64,000 nucleotides of DNA from positions 5,518,001-5,582,000 of the forward strand of contig NZ_CP034279.1 of the NCBI RefSeq assembly GCF_009739905.1, read 5' to 3'. This document shows positions 1 through 7,226 of this stretch, in pieces (position 1 is the first letter of the stretch; the number at the start of each line of letters is the position of its first letter). The translations under genes and the position numbers were made by a program. This DNA comes from Streptomyces ficellus (lineage in GTDB: Bacteria > Actinomycetota > Actinomycetes > Streptomycetales > Streptomycetaceae). The notes under the pieces are model-generated. The model had not been told where the DNA came from, made no database searches, and saw only the letters and a list, made by a program, of their open reading frames with translations.

Positions 1-2
1 CC

Positions 3-164
3 GGTCTTTCGACCATCCTGATCGTCGTCGGCCTCTTCCTGGCGGGAGGCGTGTACTCCTTCAGCAAGCAGGGGATGCCCAAGGGCGTCATCGTCCTGCT
101 GACCATCGCCTCGGTGATGTGCCTGCTGGCCGGCGTCCTGCGGCTCCAGGGAATCTGGGAGTGA
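3..164 (+). CDS. C-terminal part of a small membrane protein of the his operon
   Basis: The reading frame enters from the left edge and ends at a TGA at 162-164. The 53 visible residues contain two hydrophobic segments (about residues 3-17 and 29-45) separated by a short charged loop with FSKQG, so this is the end of an integral membrane protein. Its stop lies 5 bases before the hisH ATG, and the hisH ribosome site (GGGAG, 157-161) is inside its last codons, so it is co-transcribed with hisH. A small membrane protein of unknown role next to hisH is usual in Streptomyces his operons. The N terminus and length cannot be seen; no function is proposed. Confidence 0.7.
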   Translation, partial: GLSTILIVVGLFLAGGVYSFSKQGMPKGVIVLLTIASVMCLLAGVLRLQGIWE

Positions 165-169
165 GCGGC

Positions 170-814
170 ATGAGCACTGCGAAGCGCAAGGTCGTGGTCC
201 TCGACTACGGGTTCGGCAACGTCCGCTCCGCCGAGCGGGCCCTCGCCCACGTCGGCGCCGACGTCGAGATCACCCGCGACTACGACAGGGCGATGAACGC
301 CGACGGCCTCCTCGTCCCCGGCGTCGGCGCCTTCTCCGCCTGCATGGCCGGCCTCAAGGAGGCCCGCGGCGACTGGATCGTGGAGCGCAGGCTCGCCGGG
401 GGCCGCCCCGTCATGGGCATCTGCGTCGGCATGCAGATCCTCTTCGAGCGCGGCGTCGAGCACGGGGTGGAGACCGAGGGCCTGGACGAGTGGCCCGGCA
501 CCGTCGGCCCCCTCAAGGCGCCGGTCGTCCCCCACATGGGCTGGAACACCGTCGAGGCCCCCGAGGACAGCGAACTGTTCGCCGGACTCGACGCCGACGC
601 CCGGTTCTACTTCGTGCACTCCTACGCCGTGCACGACTGGAGCCTGGAGATCACCAACCCCGCCATGCGGGCGCCCAGGGTCACCCATGCCACCCACGGC
701 GAGCGGTTCGTGGCGGCCGTGGAGAACGGCGCCCTGTGGGCGACCCAGTTCCACCCCGAGAAGTCCGGCGACGCCGGCGCCCAGCTGCTGACCAACTGGC
801 TCCACACCTTCTGA
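170..814 (+). CDS. hisH: Imidazole glycerol phosphate synthase, glutaminase subunit HisH
   Basis: A 214-residue class I glutamine amidotransferase. It releases ammonia from glutamine and passes it to HisF, which makes IGP and AICAR in histidine synthesis. The triad is visible: Cys85 in GICVGMQ, and His195 and Glu197 in QFHPEKS. I chose the ATG at 170 because GGGAG at 157-161 is 8 bases upstream and the protein then starts directly at the first strand (KVVVLDYG); a GTG at 161 is in a poorer context. It follows a membrane-protein gene by 5 bases and is 37 bases before hisA. The partner hisF is two genes downstream, in the same operon. Confidence 0.96.
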   Translation: MSTAKRKVVVLDYGFGNVRSAERALAHVGADVEITRDYDRAMNADGLLVPGVGAFSACMAGLKEARGDWIVERRLAGGRPVMGICVGMQILFERGVEHGVETEGLDEWPGTVGPLKAPVVPHMGWNTVEAPEDSELFAGLDADARFYFVHSYAVHDWSLEITNPAMRAPRVTHATHGERFVAAVENGALWATQFHPEKSGDAGAQLLTNWLHTF

Positions 815-851
815 CCGACCTTCCCTCTCGAGAAATCCGGGACCCGCTGAG

Positions 852-1577
852 ATGAGCACGCTCGAACTCCTCCCCGCCGTCGACGTCCGGGACGGCCAGG
901 CCGTCCGGCTCGTCCACGGCGAGTCCGGCACGGAGACCTCCTACGGCTCCCCGCTGGAGGCGGCCCTCGCCTGGCAGCGCGCGGGCGCCGAGTGGCTCCA
1001 TCTCGTCGACCTCGACGCCGCGTTCGGCACCGGTGACAACCGGGAGCTGATCGCCGAGGTCGCGAAGGCCATGGACATCAAGGTGGAACTGTCCGGCGGC
1101 ATCCGCGACGACGCCTCGCTCGCCGCCGCGCTCGCCACCGGCTGCACCCGCGTCAACCTGGGCACGGCCGCCCTGGAGACCCCCGAGTGGGTCGCCAAGG
1201 TCATCGCCGAGCACGGCGACCAGATCGCGGTCGGCCTCGACGTACGCGGCACGACGCTGCGCGGCCGGGGCTGGACCCGCGACGGCGGCGACCTCTACGA
1301 GACGCTGGCCCGCCTCGACTCCGAGGGCTGCGCCCGCTACGTCGTCACCGACATCGCCAAGGACGGCACCCTCCAGGGCCCCAACCTGGAGCTGCTGCGG
1401 AACGTCTGCGCGGCCACCGACAAGCCGGTCGTCGCCTCCGGCGGCGTCTCCTCGCTGGACGACCTGCGCGCCCTGTCGGAGCTCGTCCCGCTCGGCGTCG
1501 AGGGCGCGATCGTCGGCAAGGCGCTGTACGCCAAGGCGTTCACCCTGGAGGAAGCGCTCGCGGCGGTGGCCGGATGA
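852..1577 (+). CDS. priA: Bifunctional HisA/TrpF isomerase (PriA)
   Basis: A 241-residue (beta/alpha)8 barrel that isomerises ProFAR to PRFAR for histidine. In Streptomyces and mycobacteria the same enzyme (PriA) also isomerises phosphoribosylanthranilate for tryptophan, because trpF is absent. Asp11, Asp130 and Asp171 fall exactly at the positions known as catalytic or substrate-binding in S. coelicolor PriA. The two phosphate-binding regions are present (SGGIRDD near 81-87 and ASGGVSS near 195-201). The trp genes in this window (trpE, C, B, A) also lack trpF, which supports the dual role. Its stop overlaps the next start as ATGA. Confidence 0.95.
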   Translation: MSTLELLPAVDVRDGQAVRLVHGESGTETSYGSPLEAALAWQRAGAEWLHLVDLDAAFGTGDNRELIAEVAKAMDIKVELSGGIRDDASLAAALATGCTRVNLGTAALETPEWVAKVIAEHGDQIAVGLDVRGTTLRGRGWTRDGGDLYETLARLDSEGCARYVVTDIAKDGTLQGPNLELLRNVCAATDKPVVASGGVSSLDDLRALSELVPLGVEGAIVGKALYAKAFTLEEALAAVAG

Positions 1578-1990
1578 CCGGCTCCGTACGCCGTGTGGTG
1601 ACCGGCGCGCCGTGGGAGGAGCAGTTCGGCTACTCCCGGGCCGTCGAACTGCCGAACGGCCTGGTCCTGGTCTCCGGCTGCACCTCCATCGTCGACGGCC
1701 AGATCGCCGGCGGCGGCCCCTACGAGCAGGCCGTCAACGCCTTCAACGTGGCCATCGGCGCGCTCGGGCAGCTCGGGCTCGGCACGGGCGACGTGGTCCG
1801 CACACGCATGTACCTCACCCACGCCCGGGACGTCGAGGAGGTCGGCCGCGCCCACAAGGAGCTGTTCGACGCCGTCCGCCCCGCCGCGTCGATGATCATC
1901 GTCCAGGGCTTCGTCGACCCGAGCCTGGTCGTCGAGGTCGAGGTCGAGGCGTACCGAGCACCGGCTGAGCGAGGAGCGCAGCAGTCATGA
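1574..1990 (+). CDS. RidA/YjgF-family protein of the his operon
   Basis: A 138-residue single-domain protein of the RidA (YjgF/YER057c/UK114) fold, which in characterised members deaminates reactive enamine/imine intermediates. The family pattern is visible: strand LPNGLVLVSGCTS near the start, YEQAVNAFNVAIGAL, the VVRTRMYLTHARD stretch carrying the usual active-site-region Arg, and an acidic C-terminal strand VVEVEVEAYRA. It starts at an ATG that overlaps the hisA stop and ends in an ATGA overlap with hisF, so it is translationally coupled in the his operon. Which imine it would act on is not known; other RidA subfamilies lack deaminase activity. Confidence 0.85.
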   Translation: MTGSVRRVVTGAPWEEQFGYSRAVELPNGLVLVSGCTSIVDGQIAGGGPYEQAVNAFNVAIGALGQLGLGTGDVVRTRMYLTHARDVEEVGRAHKELFDAVRPAASMIIVQGFVDPSLVVEVEVEAYRAPAERGAQQS

Positions 1991-2751
1991 CCCTCGCGGT
2001 CCGAGTCATCCCCTGCCTGGACGTGGACAACGGCCGGGTCGTCAAGGGCGTCAACTTCCAGAACCTGCGGGACGCGGGCGACCCCGTCGAGATGGCCAAG
2101 CTGTACGACGCCGAGGGCGCCGACGAGCTGACCTTCCTCGACATCACCGCGTCGTCCGGCAACCGGGAGACCACCTACGACGTGGTGCGCCGCACCGCAG
2201 AGCAGGTCTTCATCCCGCTCACCGTCGGCGGCGGTGTGCGCAGCGCCGACGACGTCGACAAGCTGCTGCGGGCCGGCGCGGACAAGGTCGGCGTCAACAC
2301 CGCGGCCATCGCCCGGCCCGAGCTGATCCAGGAGATCGCCGAGCGCTTCGGCCGCCAGGTGCTGGTGCTGTCCGTCGACGCCCGCCGCACCGACGCCGGT
2401 ACGCCCTCGGGCTACGAGGTCACCACCCACGGCGGCCGCCGCGGCACCGGCATCGACGCCGTCGAATGGGCCCACCGGGCCGCCGAGCTGGGCGCCGGCG
2501 AGATCCTGCTCAACTCGATGGACGCCGACGGCACCAAGGACGGCTACGACACCACGATGATCGCCGCCGTGCGCGAGCACGTCACGGTGCCGGTGATCGC
2601 CTCCGGCGGCGCGGGTGCGCTCGCCCACTTCCCGCCCGCGATCGACGCGGGCGCGGACGCGGTGCTGGCCGCGTCGGTCTTCCACTTCGGCGACCTGCGG
2701 ATCGCCGAGGTCAAGTCCACCCTGCGCGAGGCGGGCCACCCGGTGCGCTAG
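1987..2751 (+). CDS. hisF: Imidazole glycerol phosphate synthase, cyclase subunit HisF
   Basis: A 254-residue (beta/alpha)8 barrel that uses ammonia from HisH to convert PRFAR to IGP and AICAR, the branch between histidine and purine metabolism. The active-site acids are Asp12 (IPCLDVDNG) and Asp131 (LSVDARR), one residue later than in the Thermotoga enzyme. The doubled phosphate-binding pattern (VGGGVRS and ASGGAG) is clear. The ATG overlaps the previous stop as ATGA. It is the last gene of the his operon: a long perfect hairpin follows 7 bases after the stop. Confidence 0.96.
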   Translation: MTLAVRVIPCLDVDNGRVVKGVNFQNLRDAGDPVEMAKLYDAEGADELTFLDITASSGNRETTYDVVRRTAEQVFIPLTVGGGVRSADDVDKLLRAGADKVGVNTAAIARPELIQEIAERFGRQVLVLSVDARRTDAGTPSGYEVTTHGGRRGTGIDAVEWAHRAAELGAGEILLNSMDADGTKDGYDTTMIAAVREHVTVPVIASGGAGALAHFPPAIDAGADAVLAASVFHFGDLRIAEVKSTLREAGHPVR

Positions 2752-2758
2752 CGAACGC

Positions 2759-2789
2759 GGAGCGTCACCGCCCCGGGCGGTGACGCTCC
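2759..2789. terminator. Bidirectional hairpin between hisF and a convergent gene
   Basis: Two 15-base arms (2759-2773 and 2775-2789) are perfect reverse complements around one base, so the functional loop is about 4-6 bases. It lies between the hisF stop and the stop of the minus-strand gene at 2804. No T-run follows on either strand, which is common for Streptomyces terminators. Confidence 0.8.
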
Positions 2790-2803
2790 CCTCGCAACGC
2801 GCC

Positions 2804-3439
2804 CTAGATGCCCAGCTGCTTCGTCCCGTGCAGGCGCTCGACAGCGTCCTTGTCGCCCTCCACCTCGACGTCGGCCGCGTCCTGGCGGCCGAAGGCGAAC
2901 ATCGTCAGCTCGCCCGGCTCACCGGTGACCGTCACCACCGGGGTGCCCCGGTGACCGACCGCGGTCTGGCCGTTCGGGCGGCGCAGCACCAACCCCACGG
3001 GAACCTTGCGGCACAGCATGCGCGCCGCCTTCTCCAGGCGCACCCACAGGGCCTCCGCGAACACCGGGTCCAGCTCGCGCGCCGTCCAGCCCTGCTGCGC
3101 CCGGCGGACGTCCTCGGCGTGCACGTAGAACTCGACCGTGTTCGCGCCCTCGTCCACCTGCTTGATCGCGTACGGGGACATCCGGGGCGGGCCCGTACGG
3201 ATCAGCTGGATCAGCTCCTCGTACGGCTTGGAGGCGAACTCCGCCTGCACCTGCTCCAGGCGCCCGCGCAGGGGGCTCAGCAGTATCCCCGCGGCCGCGT
3301 CCGGGCGGCGCTCGCGCACCACCACGTGAGCCGCCAGATCGCGGGTCTTCCACCCCTCGCACAGGGTCAGCGCATCGGGGCCCGCGGCCTCCAAGAGGTC
3401 GGCGAGCAGGAGTCGTTCACGCTTGGCATGGGTCGACAT
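2804..3439 (-). CDS. TIGR03085-type DinB/MDMPI-like protein
   Basis: A 211-residue protein resembling the actinobacterial TIGR03085 family, part of the DinB/mycothiol-dependent maleylpyruvate isomerase group of four-helix metal-binding folds. Visible signs are the opening helix RERLLLADLLEAAGPDAPT-like segment followed by LCEGWKTRDLAAHVVVRERRPD, the usual W-x-x-x-D-L-x-x-H pattern, and a second His in FYVHAEDVRRAQ. The C-terminal third is a beta-rich domain. I start at the ATG ending at 3439; a longer reading to 3487 only adds a basic stretch overlapping the hisI promoter region. It is transcribed away from hisI. The substrate is unknown; thiol-dependent transfer is only a family-level guess. 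Confidence 0.75.
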   Translation of the reverse strand: MSTHAKRERLLLADLLEAAGPDALTLCEGWKTRDLAAHVVVRERRPDAAAGILLSPLRGRLEQVQAEFASKPYEELIQLIRTGPPRMSPYAIKQVDEGANTVEFYVHAEDVRRAQQGWTARELDPVFAEALWVRLEKAARMLCRKVPVGLVLRRPNGQTAVGHRGTPVVTVTGEPGELTMFAFGRQDAADVEVEGDKDAVERLHGTKQLGI

Positions 3440-3511
3440 GGGGGCCAGGGTACGGCCGGACGGTCCGGTCCGCCCAGTGGACGCCACCCCGGCGAGCCCC
3501 CGCCGTCACGG

Positions 3512-3517
3512 CACAAT
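3512..3517 (+). promoter_or_regulatory. -10 element of a leaderless hisI promoter
   Basis: CACAAT lies exactly 6 bases before the hisI ATG with no ribosome site in between, so the transcript probably begins at or next to the start codon. The same CACAATGGCC string precedes the tetR start at 34463. No good -35 is visible. Confidence 0.5.
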
Positions 3518-3523
3518 GGCCAC

Positions 3524-3874
3524 ATGACCAGCAACCTTGACCCGGCCATCGCCGCCCGTCTCAAGCGCAGCCCCGACGGGCTGGTCCCGGCCATCGCCCA
3601 GCAGTACGACACCGGCGAGGTGCTCATGCTGGGCTGGATGGACGACGAGGCCCTGCACCGCACCCTCACCACCGGCCGCTGCACCTACTGGTCCCGCAGC
3701 CGCCAGGAGTACTGGGTCAAGGGCGACACCTCCGGGCACGTCCAGCACGTCAAGTCCGTCGCCCTCGACTGCGACGCCGACACCGTCCTGGTCAAGGTCG
3801 ACCAGGTGGGAGCCGCCTGCCACACCGGCGCCCGCACCTGCTTCGACGCCGACGTCCTCCCCCTCGGAAAGTAG
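3524..3874 (+). CDS. hisI: Phosphoribosyl-AMP cyclohydrolase HisI
   Basis: A 116-residue monofunctional cyclohydrolase that opens the adenine ring of PR-AMP in histidine synthesis; no HisE domain is fused. Zinc ligands are Cys83 (in DCDAD), Cys99 and Cys106 (in CHTGARTCF), and the acidic residues of DCDAD (82, 84, 86) form the magnesium site. It is separated from the main his operon by a minus-strand gene and is placed 11 bases before trpE, forming a his-trp junction. The start follows a -10-like hexamer by 6 bases, which suggests a leaderless message. Confidence 0.95.
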   Translation: MTSNLDPAIAARLKRSPDGLVPAIAQQYDTGEVLMLGWMDDEALHRTLTTGRCTYWSRSRQEYWVKGDTSGHVQHVKSVALDCDADTVLVKVDQVGAACHTGARTCFDADVLPLGK

Positions 3875-3885
3875 GGTCTGGCGCC

Positions 3886-5385
3886 ATGGACCTCGAGACC
3901 TTCCGCAAGCTGGCGGCCGACCGCCGCGTCATCCCCGTCAGCCGGCGCCTCCTCGCGGACGGCGACACCCCGGTCGGGCTCTACCGCAAGCTCGCCGCCG
4001 AACGCCCCGGCACCTTCCTCCTGGAGTCCGCCGAGAACGGCCGCTCCTGGTCCCGGTACTCGTTCATCGGCGTACGCAGCGCCGCCACGCTCACCGCCCG
4101 GGACGGTCAGGCCCACTGGCTCGGCACCCCGCCCGTCGGCGTCCCCGTGGACGGCGACCCCCTGAAGGCGCTGCGCGCCACCGTGGAGGCCCTGCACACC
4201 CCGCGGGACCTCGGCCGCACCCTCGACGGCGGCCTGCCGCCCTTCACCGGCGGCATGGTCGGCTATCTCGGGTACGACATCGTCCGCCGCCTGGAGCGCA
4301 TCGGCGACCACGGCCGGGACGACCTCCACCTGCCCGAGCTGACCATGCTGCTCACCTCGGACCTCGCCGTGCTGGACCACTGGGACGGCACGGTCCTGCT
4401 CATCGCCAACGCCATCAACCACAACGACCTCGACACGGGCGTCGACGAGGCGTACGCGGACGCCATGGCCCGCCTCGACGCCATGGCGGCCGACCTCGCC
4501 CAGCCGGTCCGCACCGAACCCGTCGCCCTCCCGCCCTCCGAGCTGCCGCCGTACACCGCCCTGTGGGGCGGCGAGGCCTACCAGGAGGCCGTCGAGGACA
4601 TCAAGGAGCGCATCCGGGCCGGGGAGGCCTTCCAGGTGGTGCCCTCGCAGCGCTTCGAGGCCCCCTGCACGGCGAGCGCCCTGGACGTCTACCGGGTCCT
4701 GCGGGCCACCAACCCGTCCCCGTACATGTACCTCTTCCGCTTCGACGGCTTCGACGTCGTCGGCTCCAGCCCCGAGGCGCTGGTCAAGGTCGAGGACGGG
4801 CACGCCATGGTCCACCCGATCGCCGGCACCCGCCCGCGCGGGGCCACGCCGCAGGAGGACCAGGCCCTCGCCGACGAGCTCATCGCCGACCCCAAGGAGC
4901 GCGCCGAGCACCTGATGCTCGTCGACCTCGGCCGCAACGACCTGGGCCGCGTCTGCGAACCCGGCTCCGTGGAGGTCGTCGACTTCATGTCGATCGAGCG
5001 GTACTCCCACGTCATGCACATCGTCTCCACCGTCACCGGCCGCGTCGCCGAGGGCCGCACCGCCTTCGACGTCCTCACCGCCTGCTTCCCCGCCGGCACC
5101 CTCTCGGGCGCGCCCAAGCCGCGCGCCATGCAGATCATCGACGAGCTGGAGCCCACCAGGCGCGGACTGTACGGCGGCTGCGTCGGTTACCTGGACTTCG
5201 CCGGCGACTCGGACACCGCCATCGCCATCCGCACCGCGCTGCTGCGCGACGGCACGGCGTACGTCCAGGCCGGTGCCGGGGTCGTCGCCGACTCCGACCC
5301 GGTCGCCGAGGACACCGAGTGCCGCAACAAGGCCGCCGCGGTGCTCCGCGCCGTGCACACCGCCAACCGGATGAACGGCGCATGA
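3886..5385 (+). CDS. trpE: Anthranilate synthase component I TrpE
   Basis: A 499-residue chorismate-utilising enzyme producing anthranilate with ammonia from a separate TrpG, which is not in this window. The tryptophan feedback pocket is intact (LLES followed by RYSFIG near residue 50). The catalytic core shows RIRAGEAFQVVPSQRF, the HPIAGTRPRG block, DLGRNDLG and the C-terminal GAPKPRAM and GCVGYLDF motifs. It starts 11 bases after hisI and has no leader-peptide ORF with tandem Trp codons ahead of it, so the ribosome-mediated attenuation known for some Streptomyces trpE genes is not evident here. Confidence 0.95.
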   Translation: MDLETFRKLAADRRVIPVSRRLLADGDTPVGLYRKLAAERPGTFLLESAENGRSWSRYSFIGVRSAATLTARDGQAHWLGTPPVGVPVDGDPLKALRATVEALHTPRDLGRTLDGGLPPFTGGMVGYLGYDIVRRLERIGDHGRDDLHLPELTMLLTSDLAVLDHWDGTVLLIANAINHNDLDTGVDEAYADAMARLDAMAADLAQPVRTEPVALPPSELPPYTALWGGEAYQEAVEDIKERIRAGEAFQVVPSQRFEAPCTASALDVYRVLRATNPSPYMYLFRFDGFDVVGSSPEALVKVEDGHAMVHPIAGTRPRGATPQEDQALADELIADPKERAEHLMLVDLGRNDLGRVCEPGSVEVVDFMSIERYSHVMHIVSTVTGRVAEGRTAFDVLTACFPAGTLSGAPKPRAMQIIDELEPTRRGLYGGCVGYLDFAGDSDTAIAIRTALLRDGTAYVQAGAGVVADSDPVAEDTECRNKAAAVLRAVHTANRMNGA

Positions 5386-5395
5386 GGGCATAAGG

Positions 5396-5401
5396 GATAG
5401 T
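5396..5401 (+). promoter_or_regulatory. -10 element before the Trp-region membrane protein gene
   Basis: GATAGT (TAnnnT-like) is 7 bases upstream of the GTG at 5409. An AAGGGA stretch overlaps it but is too close to a GTG at 5400 to serve as a ribosome site. This fits a leaderless start at 5409. Confidence 0.4.
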
Positions 5402-5408
5402 GGGTCGC

Positions 5409-6068
5409 GTGACTGCCGCATCCGTACCCCAGCCCCGTGCCACCCGCGCGGAGGAGACGGCGGCCGCCCCGGGCGGTCGCCGCAGCCTCGCCGCCGCCCT
5501 GCTCCTGGGCGCCCTGGGCGCGGCCGTCGTCCTGCTCGCCTCGGGCCAGACGTGGGCCGAGGGCACGGTCGCCGTCGGCGGCGGCTCGGTGCCGCTGGAC
5601 GCCGCGGGCGGTGACGTCACCGGCGTACCCACCGCGCTCGCCATCGTGGGCCTCGCCGCCCTGGTCGCCGTCCTCGCGGTCCGCCGCGCCGGCCGGTTCC
5701 TGGTGTCGCTGCTGCTCACCCTGAGCGGGGCGGGCGCGGCCGTCGCCGCGTACCTGGGCGCCTCCGACCGCGCGGCGCTCGACGAGAAGGCCGCCGGGAC
5801 CACCGGGGACGCCGCGGCCCGCGTCGAGGCCCTCACCCACACGCCCTGGCCCTACGTCACCGCCGCCGGCGCCCTGCTCATCGTCGTCGCCGGGCTGCTC
5901 GCCCTGCGGCACGGCCGGACCTGGCCCGCGATGTCCGGGCGGTACGAGCGCGACGGCGGCCCCCGCGCGCCCAGGACCACCCGCCCGGCGGGCGCCGCCG
6001 GCCCCGACCGGCCCGAGGACCTCTGGAAGGCGCTGGACCGCGGCGAGGACCCCACGCACGACGCCTGA
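5409..6068 (+). CDS. Trp-region membrane protein (TIGR02234-like)
   Basis: A 219-residue integral membrane protein with about four hydrophobic helices: roughly residues 26-44, 74-90, 97-116 and 153-170. The loop after helix 1 begins GQTWAEG and a PWPYVT segment leads into the last helix, the pattern of the Trp-operon-associated membrane family found between trpE and trpC in actinobacteria. A charged tail of about 45 residues follows. The GTG at 5409 is preferred over GTG 5400 because it is spaced 7 bases from a -10-like hexamer. It sits 23 bases after trpE. Function is unknown; a role in aromatic precursor transport is only suggested by position. Confidence 0.8.
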   Translation: MTAASVPQPRATRAEETAAAPGGRRSLAAALLLGALGAAVVLLASGQTWAEGTVAVGGGSVPLDAAGGDVTGVPTALAIVGLAALVAVLAVRRAGRFLVSLLLTLSGAGAAVAAYLGASDRAALDEKAAGTTGDAAARVEALTHTPWPYVTAAGALLIVVAGLLALRHGRTWPAMSGRYERDGGPRAPRTTRPAGAAGPDRPEDLWKALDRGEDPTHDA

Positions 6069-6101
6069 CGCGGGGCGTGCGCCGGGTGACCCCCGGATCA
6101 C

Positions 6102-6126
6102 CCCGCACGCGCGCGTGCGGGACAAT
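6102..6126 (+). promoter_or_regulatory. 20-bp perfect palindrome overlapping a -10 element
   Basis: Positions 6102-6121 form a perfect palindrome (arms CCCGCACGCG and CGCGTGCGGG), and its last base begins GACAAT (6121-6126), a good -10. It could be a terminator of the upstream gene or an operator covering the promoter of the gene at 6189; the sequence does not decide. Confidence 0.5.
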
Positions 6127-6188
6127 GACGCTTGAGCGTCCGCACCCGGCGGGGCCGTACACAGAGCAACAGCAACGAGGAGCAATTC

Positions 6189-6464
6189 ATGGCGGGCAGC
6201 GACCACGGACACACCCCGGCCGCCTGGACCGGAGTCACCATCTCCTTCATCGGCTTCTGCGTCGCCGGCGCCTTCATGGTGGCGGCCAACCCGCTCGGTT
6301 TCTGGGCGGGCATGGGCGTCATCGTGCTCGGCGGTGTCGTCGGGTTCGCGATGAAGCTCGCCGGCCTCGGCCAGAAGCCGACCCCGGAGCTCGACCGTGC
6401 GCGCGCGGAGGCCGCCCGCAGGGACAGCACTCCCGAGACCGCCCGCGCGGACGCCCACGCCTGA
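6189..6464 (+). CDS. HGxxPAAW-motif small membrane protein
   Basis: A 91-residue protein starting MAGSDHGHTPAAW, the signature that names this short actinobacterial family. Two membrane segments follow (about residues 15-34 and 37-56), then a charged tail of about 35 residues. A strong ribosome site, GAGGAG at 6177-6182, lies 6 bases before the ATG, and a -10 (GACAAT, 6121) about 60 bases upstream, so it has its own leadered message. It belongs to the cluster of membrane proteins between trpE and trpC. Its role is unknown. Confidence 0.8.
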   Translation: MAGSDHGHTPAAWTGVTISFIGFCVAGAFMVAANPLGFWAGMGVIVLGGVVGFAMKLAGLGQKPTPELDRARAEAARRDSTPETARADAHA

Positions 6465-6488
6465 CCCGTCCGGGGCATCACGACACGA

Positions 6489-6518
6489 GGCGCGGTCCGG
6501 CACGAGCCGGGCTGCGCC
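6489..6518 (+). terminator. Hairpin after the HGxxPAAW gene
   Basis: A 13-base stem (6489-6501 with 6506-6518) with one mismatch and one G-U pair, closed by the tetraloop ACGA and followed by TTCG. It lies between the stop at 6464 and the promoter of the next gene. Confidence 0.6.
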
Positions 6519-6534
6519 TTCGCGCACGAGCGGC

Positions 6535-6540
6535 GACAAT
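6535..6540 (+). promoter_or_regulatory. -10 element of a leaderless DUF2752 gene
   Basis: GACAAT is separated by exactly 6 bases from the GTG at 6547; there is no ribosome site. This supports the short start for the downstream gene. Confidence 0.5.
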
Positions 6541-6546
6541 CAGCCG

Positions 6547-7089
6547 GTGGACCCCAAGCCGCCGCCCCTCGCCAGCCCCGCCCCGCCGCCCCGCTCGCCG
6601 GCCCGGTCACCCGAACCCGTGGAACCCGCGCCCGGGGCCGTCACGCCGCCCTCCTGGGCCCGCCACGCCGTCGTGGGCCCGCCGGGTCCACCGTCCCGCG
6701 CGCGGCGGCTGACGGCGCCCCTGGGCATCCTCGCGGCGGCCGTGACGGCCTTCGTGTACGTCGGGGCGGTCGACCCCAACGAGCCCGGGCACTACCCGGT
6801 CTGCCCCCTGGTGCGCTTCACCGGCATCCTCTGCCCCGGCTGCGGCGGCCTGCGCAGCGCCCACGCCTTCGTCCACGGCGACCTGGCCACCGCGCTGGGC
6901 GCGAACGCCTTCGCCGTCGCCGGCTACCTGGTCTTCGCCGTGGTGATGGCGCTCTGGCTGGTTCGCGCCGTACGGGGGACGCCGTTCCGGATCACCCTCG
7001 GACCCGTCTGGTGGTGGTCCGCGGGCGCCCTGCTGGCCGTCTTCTCCGTCGTCCGGAACCTTCCGTTCGGTTCCGCCCTCGCCCCCTGA
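6547..7089 (+). CDS. DUF2752 membrane protein
   Basis: A 180-residue protein. The first ~60 residues are proline-rich and probably disordered. The rest has about three membrane helices and the DUF2752 hallmark: FTGILCPGCGGLRSAHAF, two cysteines in CPxCGxxR, followed by the helix-forming HGDLATALGANAFA. The GTG at 6547 is chosen because it lies 6 bases from a -10-like element; longer in-frame readings back to 6397 run through the preceding terminator. The gene sits between trpE and trpC. Family function is not established; the CPGC motif suggests metal or disulfide chemistry but that is inference. Confidence 0.75.
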   Translation: MDPKPPPLASPAPPPRSPARSPEPVEPAPGAVTPPSWARHAVVGPPGPPSRARRLTAPLGILAAAVTAFVYVGAVDPNEPGHYPVCPLVRFTGILCPGCGGLRSAHAFVHGDLATALGANAFAVAGYLVFAVVMALWLVRAVRGTPFRITLGPVWWWSAGALLAVFSVVRNLPFGSALAP

Positions 7090-7226
7090 CCGGGGCCTGG
7101 AAGCTCGGTGAAACCGCTGGTCACGGCGGTGGGTTTGGCCGGATGAGGACTCTGGGCCCCGGTGCGGATACCATCGAGGTGACTGATCCTGATCCAACAT
7201 CACCGACCTGGAAGGGGGCCTCTCGC

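Noticed and set aside
7135..7174. Consensus promoter for trpC
   Set aside because: TTGGCC and TACCAT are present, but the spacing (about 28 bases) is too long for a housekeeping promoter.
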